A stretch of DNA of 5,137 bases from an uncultured Brevinema sp. (lineage in GTDB: Bacteria > Spirochaetota > Brevinematia > Brevinematales > Brevinemataceae). A program made the translations under genes and the position numbers. How positions within the stretch are numbered: the stretch's first letter is position 1; every line of letters starts with the position of its first letter. Location of the stretch: contig CAMQSH010000140.1 in NCBI GenBank assembly GCA_947036575.1, positions 1 to 5,137 of the forward strand. The letters are read 5' to 3'. Below, one piece after another: positions 1-5,137 of this stretch. A model generated the notes under the pieces. It saw nothing but the letters and a program-made list of their open reading frames with translations. It did not search any database and was not told where the DNA came from.

Positions 1-144
1 AAAAAAAAATATGAAGGATCTATAGATCATCTTCATGAGACAATTCGTGTAATGCAGGACTTTGCTACTTTTATTCAAGAGCAACACCCTAAAAAAAACA
101 GCATAGTAAAAGAGATGGTTCATAAATTTTTACATTCTAAATAG
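1..144 (+). CDS. C-terminal fragment of an unidentified phage protein (possible small terminase subunit)
   Basis: Frame 1 is open from the window edge to a TAG at 142-144, giving the last 47 residues of a protein whose start lies outside the window. The visible part is hydrophilic and probably helical. It contains the stretch VMQDFATFIQEQHPKK (residues 18-33 of the fragment) and ends in a lysine/histidine-rich tail. Its stop codon overlaps the Shine-Dalgarno of the terminase gene (TAGGAG at 142-147), so the two are probably co-transcribed and translationally coupled. A gene directly before the large terminase is usually the small terminase subunit, or in Mu-like phages a gp27/DUF3486 protein. 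The 'xxFATFIQEQHPK' pattern loosely recalls C-termini of DUF1804-type small terminases as I remember them. The function is inference from position; that the fragment is coding is much surer than its identity. Homopolymer A runs (1-9 and 91-98) lie within it. Confidence 0.6.
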   Translation, partial: KKKYEGSIDHLHETIRVMQDFATFIQEQHPKKNSIVKEMVHKFLHSK

Positions 145-153
145 GAGTTTTTA

Positions 154-1683
154 ATGCCTAAAAAAATATCCTATACAGAATTCAAAAAAAGCATCCCTCA
201 AATTTTAGAGTTATTTAATACATCTATTACTCCTTTTGAAAAAGACAGTAAAGAGCAACGTATTAAAAAAATCAAAAAAGATTTTTGGTTCTTCTTTAGG
301 AATTACCTCCCCCACTATGCTAATGTGACAAGCCCTAAGTTTCATAAAGAGATCATTACTCTTTTAGAAGAAGGTACCTCACCCCTAATTATTGGTGCTC
401 CTAGAGGATTCTCAAAATCTACTCTAGTCAGTTTTGCCTATGTCATTTGGTGTATTCTTATAGAAAAGTATAACTTTATTGTTATTATATCCGCTACGGA
501 TACCTTAGCTGAAGATCTCTGTGATTTCATTAGAATTGAATTTTCTAACAATATCCGTATTTTATCAGACTTTGGGAAACTTCTGCCTCAACAAGGTGCT
601 GGCGGTGACTTTATTGCTCATAAAACACGCATATTAGCGAGAGGAAGAAAGCAAGCTATACGAGGATTTCGTTCTCGAGAGCATAGACCGGATTTAATTA
701 TTTTAGATGATATTGAAAAAGATGAAGAAGCTATCAGTCCAAAAATAGTGACTAAAACACTTAATATCATCACTAGAGGACTTATTCCCTCTCTCAAGCC
801 CGGAGGTAAGTTAATTATTATAGGGACTATTTTAAGAAAAAGATCTGTAGTAGGAACGCTACTTCTTAGTGATGAAGAACCTTGGAATATGTGGAGTAAA
901 AAGATATATAGAGCTATAGAACCAACTTACAAAGGAAAAGAAAAATCCCTATGGGAACAGCGTTTTCCTCTTCGATTTTTACAAAAACAAAAGATCATTA
1001 TGGGAGTTTCTGCCTTTAATGCTGAGTACCAAAATATGCCTACAGATGATGAGTCTAGTTTGTTCAAAGAATCTTATATAAAAGACGGAAACATACTACC
1101 AGATTCTTCTAAGATCTTATTTATAGATCCTTCTGTAGACGGTATAAAAAACAACGACTATAAAGCCTGTGTATTAGTAGGTAAAGATAGTGAAGGAATG
1201 TTTGAGATTATCGATGCGTCACTGATACAAGGGGCAGATATTCCATTCTTTGAGAGTGTTATATCCATCTATCAAGAACATCAAGAATCTATCTTAGGGA
1301 CTTATATAGAAAGTAATTCTTTTCAATTTTATTACATGAAAGAATTAGATAAATTCGCAAGAAACAAAGATATAGACTTGAGAATCTCGGGCGTTAAACA
1401 TTATCAAAAAAAAGAGCTTCGTATCTCACGCCTACTACCTCTATTTGAAACAAATAGAATTGTTTTTAATCCAACATTTAGAAAAACTAATCATGGAAAA
1501 ACATTAGTAGAACAATTGATATTTTTTCCTAATTCTAACATTCATGACGATGGGCCAGACGCTTTAGCGAGTGCTATTGATATTTTATCAAAGTTAGATA
1601 ACAAAACAATACCAACAAGTACCTATCAAGTACTTCCTAAGAAACTAACCAAATTCCACAAAAGGAGCTCTTTCTATGGCTAA
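154..1683 (+). CDS. terL: Phage terminase large subunit (ATPase and nuclease)
   Basis: This is the DNA-packaging motor that docks on the portal, hydrolyses ATP to pump DNA into the prohead and cuts the concatemer or host-flanked genome. At 509 residues it has the usual full length. The N-terminal ATPase shows a P-loop GAPRGFSKST (81-90, Lys88) with Arg84 in the position typical of terminases, a Walker B strand PDLIILDDIE (179-188, Asp185/Asp186, Glu188 as candidate catalytic carboxylates) and a coupling motif LIIIGT (220-225). The C-terminal RNase H-like nuclease shows Asp325 in ILFIDPS, Glu386 in TYIESN and Asp469 in HDDGPDALA, the expected three acidic metal ligands. The glycine before the P-loop lysine is replaced by serine (Ser87), a tolerated variant. 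The ATG at 154 has AGGAG at 143-147 with a 6-base spacer, and no better start is nearby. The gene overlaps the portal gene by 8 bases. The family is secure; the packaging strategy (headful, cos or Mu-type) cannot be told from the sequence. Confidence 0.93.
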   Translation: MPKKISYTEFKKSIPQILELFNTSITPFEKDSKEQRIKKIKKDFWFFFRNYLPHYANVTSPKFHKEIITLLEEGTSPLIIGAPRGFSKSTLVSFAYVIWCILIEKYNFIVIISATDTLAEDLCDFIRIEFSNNIRILSDFGKLLPQQGAGGDFIAHKTRILARGRKQAIRGFRSREHRPDLIILDDIEKDEEAISPKIVTKTLNIITRGLIPSLKPGGKLIIIGTILRKRSVVGTLLLSDEEPWNMWSKKIYRAIEPTYKGKEKSLWEQRFPLRFLQKQKIIMGVSAFNAEYQNMPTDDESSLFKESYIKDGNILPDSSKILFIDPSVDGIKNNDYKACVLVGKDSEGMFEIIDASLIQGADIPFFESVISIYQEHQESILGTYIESNSFQFYYMKELDKFARNKDIDLRISGVKHYQKKELRISRLLPLFETNRIVFNPTFRKTNHGKTLVEQLIFFPNSNIHDDGPDALASAIDILSKLDNKTIPTSTYQVLPKKLTKFHKRSSFYG

Positions 1684-2812
1684 AACAAACAAGCTAGAAA
1701 AAATAAAGACCTTAAAAATGTTACAATTATGGGGACAATTACCTAACCCTGATTTTCATTTTTTTCATACTCATGGGGTATCTCCTCATAAAGCATTGAG
1801 AGATCTTAGTTATTCCCCAGAAGTGCAAAGTGCTATTCTTGCCAGAGAATCGGCTGTTATTGGAGACCCTTGGGAAATCATAGGAGATAACGAAGCAGAG
1901 ACAAAATTCATTGCCTACAATCTAGAAAAATTAGGAATTAATAGTATCTTCAGAGAAATATTCCATGCTTTATGGTATGGATATACCATCCTTCAACATC
2001 CTATACAAAAAGTTAACAATCATTGGGAGTATATTAAAATTGATTCCCTTCCTAGTGAATGGTTTTGCTTTGATAAAAAATCTCAGCTCATTCCTAGTAA
2101 TCACACTAATACTACGCCTCTTAATATGACTATTGGCGATCTAGATAAAGAAGTAGAGCTTGTACAGTACAGACCTACCTTTATCAATCCCTATGGAGAA
2201 AGCCTGCTCACTAGAGTATTTTGGAGTGCTACATGGATAAGAGGTACTATGGATTTGTGGATATCCTACATTGACCGCTTTGGAGATGATTCCATTGTGG
2301 GACGAGTAGAATTAGCAAACGACGACAAGAAGATGGCTATGTTACATGCCATTCAAGAGTTTAGAAGTTCTGGAGCTATGGTTATCGAAGGGTCAGACTC
2401 TATAGATATCCTCAAGTCAGATAAAAACAGCTCTTCTCAACTATTCAAAGACTTTTATGATCTTTGTACAAAGCAAATCAGCAAAGTTATTTTAGGACAT
2501 TCTAGTGCTTTGGATTCAACTCCTGGAAAATTAGGGAATGAAGCAAGTATTTCTATTGTAAGACAAGATATAACTCAAGATGATAAGAGTATCATTGCAG
2601 AAACAATGAATAAGCTCATTAGACACTTATGCCTTATTAATAATTTTTCTTCTCGAATTAGCTTTGCATGGAAACCAGAACAAGAAGATGAAAAATCTCG
2701 TATAGAAAGAGATACCATGCTCCACAATATTGGATTTGAATTTTCAGAAGAATATATCTGTAAAACCTATCGTTTTAATAAACAAGATATATCAAAATCA
2801 TCCCCAAAGTAA
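1676..2812 (+). CDS. Portal protein, Mu gp29-like (DUF935 family)
   Basis: This protein would form the dodecameric ring at one vertex of the prohead through which DNA enters and to which the terminase and later the neck attach. Features that match DUF935 portals are an N-terminal segment SPEVQSAILARESAVIGDPWEI (in pieces, 47-68), where the family has a stretch ending in a Trp-Glu pair; ALWYGYTILQ (98-107); the hallmark NPYGESLLTRVFW (171-183); and ISKVILGHS (268-276) followed by a Gly/Asn-rich turn and a helix, as in the clip-to-stem region. At 378 residues it is clearly shorter than Mu gp29 (about 510), lacking sequence at both ends. The ATG at 1676 lies 8 bases after AAGGAG (1662-1667), inside the end of the terminase gene, which indicates translational coupling. 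The gene ends in three consecutive in-frame TAA codons (2810-2818). It contains no frameshift, so it looks like a compact functional version rather than a broken gene. Confidence 0.85.
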   Translation: MAKTNKLEKIKTLKMLQLWGQLPNPDFHFFHTHGVSPHKALRDLSYSPEVQSAILARESAVIGDPWEIIGDNEAETKFIAYNLEKLGINSIFREIFHALWYGYTILQHPIQKVNNHWEYIKIDSLPSEWFCFDKKSQLIPSNHTNTTPLNMTIGDLDKEVELVQYRPTFINPYGESLLTRVFWSATWIRGTMDLWISYIDRFGDDSIVGRVELANDDKKMAMLHAIQEFRSSGAMVIEGSDSIDILKSDKNSSSQLFKDFYDLCTKQISKVILGHSSALDSTPGKLGNEASISIVRQDITQDDKSIIAETMNKLIRHLCLINNFSSRISFAWKPEQEDEKSRIERDTMLHNIGFEFSEEYICKTYRFNKQDISKSSPK

Positions 2813-2853
2813 TAATAAATAAGCATTAAAAGCTTTAATTTAAAGAGGTACTT

Positions 2854-3825
2854 ATGAAAAACCATATGATCCCCATTTTGAAAATTGGGAATTATACAGA
2901 TGCTACAGGTAAAAAATACCATATCACATCTCAGATTTTAGATGAAATTGTAGAAAGTTACCAGTCCAATTCAGCTCCCCTTGTAAAAGGACATCCTACT
3001 AACGAAGCTCCTGCAATGGGGTGGATAGACAAATTAAAGATTATTGGAGATAAGCTTTTTGCCTCTTTTATTAATATCTCAGAAGATTTTAAGAAAGAAA
3101 TTAAACAGAACCATTTTAAAAATATCAGCGCTAGTTTTTTCTTACCAAATTCTAGTAGCAATCCTCAACAAGGAAAATATTGTCTGAGACATGTTGGTGC
3201 CTTGGGTGCTGCTAGACCTGCTATACCCAATCTAGGGAAGTTACAAGATAGTTTGTCCTTTTCGGAAGAGAATGAAGATATTATTGCGTTTTTCTCAGAG
3301 CATACTTATTCCCTTAGAGATAAAATACAAGTATTCAAAGAGCAATCATTAATAAATAAAAATCAAGGAAACAGCATGACTATCAAAGAACAAGAGTTAT
3401 ACACCCAATTACAAGAGGCATTAGCTGAAATCACCAAACTAAAAGAAGAGTTAGATAAGAAAAAAATGGAAGAAGAGGTTAATTTAGAAATTGAAAAAAT
3501 AATCACAAACAAAAAAATCAGTAATGAAATGGCAGAACAAATAAGAGCAAAGGCCTTAAAGTTATCAGAAAAAGGCATAAGTCCACAAGAATCTGTCGCT
3601 TCATTTGCTGACTTTATACAAGATTACTATCAGCCTATTTATAGTCATCGATTTCATGATCAAGTTCCTAGCCCAGAAAAAGGAATTGCCAATTTTTCAG
3701 AAACTACGAGCATAGAAGAAAGCGCTGTTTTTGCTGATGAAGTTGAAAGACTTTATGCTGATGGAGTATCACGAAGCGATGCTTATAGACAAGCAAAAAA
3801 CATACTGAGTAAAAATGCTATATAA
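2854..3825 (+). CDS. Prohead maturation protease fused to internal scaffold (Mu I-like)
   Basis: This protein would guide capsid assembly as a scaffold and then cleave the scaffold, itself and possibly the capsid subunit during maturation. Residues 1-130 look like the protease domain of a family common in Mu-like and related phages. It has KGHPTNEAPAMGWIDKL (45-61) with His47 as the likely catalytic histidine, KNISASFFLP (89-98) with Ser92 or Ser94 as likely nucleophile, and LRHVGALGAARPAIPNL (111-127). The same order of motifs (His, 'APAxGW', a Ser-containing strand, then a Pro-Ala segment) is seen in Mu I protein. Residues 130-175 are a linker. Residues 176-215 are Glu/Lys/Leu-rich with coiled-coil character, and 216-323 are a helical scaffold ending in EVERLYADGVSRSDAYRQA, probably the capsid-binding tail. 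The ATG at 2854 follows AGAGG (2844-2848) by 5 bases; the ATG at residue 5 lacks a suitably spaced site. Catalytic residues are inferred from motif position, not proven. Confidence 0.85.
   Translation: MKNHMIPILKIGNYTDATGKKYHITSQILDEIVESYQSNSAPLVKGHPTNEAPAMGWIDKLKIIGDKLFASFINISEDFKKEIKQNHFKNISASFFLPNSSSNPQQGKYCLRHVGALGAARPAIPNLGKLQDSLSFSEENEDIIAFFSEHTYSLRDKIQVFKEQSLINKNQGNSMTIKEQELYTQLQEALAEITKLKEELDKKKMEEEVNLEIEKIITNKKISNEMAEQIRAKALKLSEKGISPQESVASFADFIQDYYQPIYSHRFHDQVPSPEKGIANFSETTSIEESAVFADEVERLYADGVSRSDAYRQAKNILSKNAI
3365..3369 (+). promoter_or_regulatory. Internal ribosome-binding site for a nested scaffold start
   Basis: AAGGA at 3365-3369 lies 6 bases before an in-frame ATG at 3376, inside the protease/scaffold gene, in the context AAGGAAACAGCATG. 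Strength and spacing are as good as those of the main genes in this window. The position falls at the junction between the linker and the coiled-coil scaffold, which is where a separate scaffold should begin. Purine-rich stretches are common in AT-rich genes, so chance cannot be excluded. Confidence 0.55.
3376..3825 (+). CDS. Probable nested, in-frame scaffold protein (Mu Z / lambda Nu3-like)
   Basis: Initiation at the internal ATG (residue 175 of the protease/scaffold protein) would give a 149-residue protein identical to its C-terminal part. It begins MTIKEQELYTQLQEALAEI, then a charged coiled-coil stretch (to about residue 40 of the nested product), then helical segments and a capsid-binding-like tail. 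It would lack the protease domain entirely and act as the abundant free scaffold filling the prohead before proteolysis. Known precedents are Mu gene Z within gene I and lambda Nu3 within gene C, both in-frame internal starts in a protease gene. What is seen is the well-spaced Shine-Dalgarno and the start at a domain boundary. That the product is made is inference. Confidence 0.5.
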   Translation: MTIKEQELYTQLQEALAEITKLKEELDKKKMEEEVNLEIEKIITNKKISNEMAEQIRAKALKLSEKGISPQESVASFADFIQDYYQPIYSHRFHDQVPSPEKGIANFSETTSIEESAVFADEVERLYADGVSRSDAYRQAKNILSKNAI

Positions 3826-3827
3826 GC

Positions 3828-3854
3828 TTGTTATTAAAATTTAGTATTTATAAT
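3828..3854 (+). promoter_or_regulatory. Candidate sigma70-type promoter upstream of the capsid gene
   Basis: A perfect -10 hexamer TATAAT (3849-3854) is preceded by TTGTTA (3828-3833, four of six matches to the -35 consensus) with a 15-base spacer, which is shorter than the preferred 16-18. It sits directly after the protease/scaffold stop in a 166-base AT-rich leader, so it could drive extra transcription of the major capsid gene. In DNA this AT-rich such matches arise by chance, hence the low confidence. Confidence 0.3.
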
Positions 3855-3899
3855 TTACTTCTATTCATTCGCACAGATAAAGATTTATTCCTACAATTA

Positions 3900-3917
3900 C
3901 CTTAAGGATAGATATCT
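3900..3917. repeat. Two adjacent 8-bp palindromes in the capsid-gene leader
   Basis: CCTTAAGG (3900-3907) and AGATATCT (3910-3917) are perfect palindromes separated by two bases, between the candidate promoter and the capsid ribosome-binding site. They differ in sequence, so they are not a tandem operator for one protein. They could be a small regulatory site or a processed mRNA leader element, or chance. The rest of the 3826-3991 gap contains no credible coding sequence: the longest ATG frame next to the gene is a 7-codon frame at 3957-3980 without a ribosome-binding site. Confidence 0.2.
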
Positions 3918-3991
3918 CTTTGTACAATAGTTATAAATAAATGCTACTAAAATAATATGGCAAAAATAAAATATATTTAATGAGGTAAACT

Positions 3992-4921
3992 ATGTCTCTT
4001 CAAGAAAATAACTTTCCTGTAATCCTAGAAAGATTTGCTTTAAGCTACCCTAGACAAGCTCGTTTTGGGTATGAATTAATGCCTCTTTACGAAGCTACTG
4101 TTGCTAGAGAAACTTACAAACTAGCTCATTTAGGAGCAAATCATCTACAACTTGCTGACTTCCGTCGTGAATACGGAGATGAAGCAAAAAGAACTCAAGA
4201 TCATATTAAATCTTGGGTATCTCTCTCAGTAAATAGATACACTGTAGAAAGTTCTGTTGATAGATCTGAATTAATTGGATCTGTCGACATTGGTCAAAGC
4301 TCCCTTCTAATGAGAGAAGCTCGTATGCGTAATGCTTATGATAAAATGATGAATTCTATAGAAGCTGCTCAAGTAAAAGATATTCTTGATGAAAGTAAAT
4401 ATGGCGAACACACTACTACCCCAACAGCTACTAATTTATGGGGAAATGCAGCTAGTGATCCTATTACACAAATAGAAGTTGCTCGTACAAAAATCAAAAA
4501 TAGTATAGGATTTTACCCAAACAAATGTGTCATTTCTGATACTGTATGGCAAGCACTTAGATACAAGAAAAATCTTGTAGATAGACTACCTAATACAAGC
4601 TTAAAAGCAGGTATTACACCAGAAGATTTCGCAAAAATCATCGCTGTAGATAAAGTAATTATTGCAGACAATATGTACCATAACGAAGATAAATTATCCT
4701 ATACTTGGGGTAATAATGTCGTTCTTGCTTATGTACCTAACACTATTTATAGCCTTGAAGATCTGAGCTTTGGTGTTACGGTTAGAGCTCCTCTTGGTTA
4801 TGCTGAGATGAGAGATTACTTTGATGAAAGAACAACTAGTGATGTAACTGCCATCGACGAAAGATTAGGTTGGGCTGTTGCTAATTATGAAGCTGGATTC
4901 CTATTCAAAAATGTACTGTAA
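3992..4921 (+). CDS. Major capsid protein (HK97-fold type)
   Basis: This 309-residue protein would be the main shell subunit of the head. It is placed directly after the protease/scaffold gene, the standard position, and its length is normal for this class. Recognisable stretches are the N-terminal segment with ERFALSYPRQARFGYELMP (13-31); a long charged helix-and-loop part (100-140) where the spine helix would lie; the P/A-domain segment FYPNKCVISDTVWQALRYKK (174-193), which matches the 'PN..vi...vw.aLr' pattern of phage capsids; and KVIIADNMY (221-229), then a C-terminal A-domain with VTVRAPLGYAEMRDYFDE (262-279). The ATG at 3992 has GAGG at 3982-3985 with a 6-base spacer. By eye its codons favour GCT for Ala and include more CGT for Arg than the upstream genes, consistent with high expression. 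A separate leader and a strong terminator directly after suggest it can be transcribed on its own. Assignment rests on context plus motif resemblance. Confidence 0.85.
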   Translation: MSLQENNFPVILERFALSYPRQARFGYELMPLYEATVARETYKLAHLGANHLQLADFRREYGDEAKRTQDHIKSWVSLSVNRYTVESSVDRSELIGSVDIGQSSLLMREARMRNAYDKMMNSIEAAQVKDILDESKYGEHTTTPTATNLWGNAASDPITQIEVARTKIKNSIGFYPNKCVISDTVWQALRYKKNLVDRLPNTSLKAGITPEDFAKIIAVDKVIIADNMYHNEDKLSYTWGNNVVLAYVPNTIYSLEDLSFGVTVRAPLGYAEMRDYFDERTTSDVTAIDERLGWAVANYEAGFLFKNVL

Positions 4922-4930
4922 ATGATCTTT

Positions 4931-4980
4931 AGTATTCTTCTCTCTTTGTGGGGGGAGATACTGTCTTTATTATTTTTATT
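4931..4980 (+). terminator. Rho-independent terminator after the capsid gene
   Basis: Beginning 9 bases after the capsid stop, AGTAT (4931-4935) pairs with ATACT (4958-4962). After one bulged T, CTTCTCTC (4937-4944) pairs with GGGGGGAG (4950-4957) using three G-U wobbles, around a TTTGT loop (4945-4949). The 13-bp stem is followed by a T-rich tract through 4980. The six-G run is exceptional in such AT-rich DNA, which supports a selected structure. It would end transcription of the head genes, or reduce read-through into what follows. Confidence 0.7.
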
Positions 4981-4983
4981 CCT

Positions 4984-5004
4984 TTGAGTTATTTTACTAC
5001 TCAA
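4984..5004. repeat. Weak inverted repeat after the terminator
   Basis: TTGAGT (4984-4989) and ACTCAA (4999-5004) form a 6-bp stem with a 9-base loop, just after the T-tract of the main terminator. It is not followed by a T-run on the + strand. It may be a backup structure that protects or slows read-through transcripts, or chance. The C/A-rich, G-poor stretch that follows (5001-5025) holds nothing recognisable. Confidence 0.25.
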
Positions 5005-5086
5005 CACCAACAATACAACAAACCATATGAAAACTATTATCACTTAAAATTCAATTAATATCATAAGCATGACATCACTGAGGTTA

Positions 5087-5115
5087 TCTAATTATTAAAG
5101 AGAATAATAATTAGA
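5087..5115. repeat. Perfect 11-bp inverted repeat near the window end
   Basis: TCTAATTATTA (5087-5097) is exactly complementary in reverse to TAATAATTAGA (5105-5115), with a 7-base spacer AAGAGAA. The arms hold only two G/C pairs, so as RNA the hairpin is modest and no T-run follows; it does not look like a classical terminator. A dyad binding site for a regulator of the next gene, or an mRNA element, are alternatives. No coding sequence on either strand between 4922 and 5137 could be supported: the ATG frames run 6-10 codons before a stop. Confidence 0.4.
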
Positions 5116-5137
5116 ACTATCTATTTTAAAATCATCC

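Noticed and set aside
1402..1416. Run of eight A in the terminase gene (A AAA AAA) as a possible programmed frameshift site
   Set aside because: A -1 shift there would reach a stop after about eleven codons and remove the end of the nuclease domain; no stimulatory structure was seen, and such runs are common in this AT-rich DNA.
2825..2839. Inverted repeat ATTAAA-AGC-TTTAAT between portal and protease as a terminator
   Set aside because: Six A/T pairs with a 3-base loop and no T-run are too weak, and it would separate genes that should be co-transcribed.
2958..3161. Minus-strand open frame of 67 codons inside the protease gene
   Set aside because: It lies wholly opposite the conserved protease domain, its composition (Leu/Ile/Ser/Lys-rich) is that of a reverse-strand shadow, and no recognisable protein motif is present.
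3363..3578. Minus-strand open frame of 71 codons, apparently hydrophobic
   Set aside because: It is the antisense of the Glu/Lys-rich coiled-coil region, which reads as Phe/Leu/Ser on the other strand and only imitates a membrane protein.
3957..3980. Seven-codon upstream frame before the capsid gene as a leader peptide
   Set aside because: It has no ribosome-binding site, no regulatory codon pattern, and short frames of this size are expected by chance.
5028..5098. Short ATG frames after the capsid terminator as small genes
   Set aside because: They run only 6-10 codons before a stop and lack convincing ribosome-binding sites; the next real gene must start beyond the window.
1..5137. CRISPR array, tRNA, insertion sequence or defence system
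   Set aside because: No regularly spaced repeats, tRNA-like cloverleaf, transposase motifs or defence-type domains were seen on either strand; the genes are all explained by phage head assembly.

Overview
This window is the head-assembly and DNA-packaging block of a tailed bacteriophage (Caudoviricetes), most likely an integrated prophage or prophage remnant. All recognised genes lie on the + strand: the C-terminal end of an unidentified small protein (possibly the small terminase), the large terminase subunit, a Mu gp29/DUF935-like portal protein, a fused capsid-maturation protease/scaffold protein, and an HK97-fold-type major capsid protein. The DNA is strongly AT-rich (about one third G+C by eye), with good Shine-Dalgarno sites before every gene, so the host is a low-GC bacterium. 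The portal and protease types point to Mu-like or related siphophages and myophages of Proteobacteria and their relatives. A low-GC member such as Lawsonia or a campylobacterial lineage would fit, but the host cannot be fixed from this sequence.

Layout: positions 1-2812 are tightly packed. The upstream gene stops at 144 inside the ribosome-binding site of the terminase, and the terminase overlaps the portal gene by 8 bases. The protease/scaffold gene follows after 41 bases. A 166-base AT-rich leader (3826-3991) with a possible promoter precedes the capsid gene, which ends at 4921 and is followed by a convincing hairpin-plus-T-tract terminator. The last 216 bases hold no gene that can be supported. 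They contain the terminator, a weak hairpin, and a perfect 11-bp inverted repeat close to the window edge.

Working together: protease/scaffold and capsid subunits would co-assemble around the portal into a prohead. The protease would then remove the scaffold, and the terminase would pump and cut DNA through the portal. The most interesting point is an internal, well-placed ribosome-binding site and ATG (3376) in the protease gene, which would yield a separate 149-residue scaffold in the manner of Mu Z or lambda Nu3. No novel defence or other new system is visible. The remaining interest is in how compact and slightly unusual this head module is: a short portal, no Mu F-like minor head gene between portal and protease, and a capsid gene that looks like its own transcription unit.
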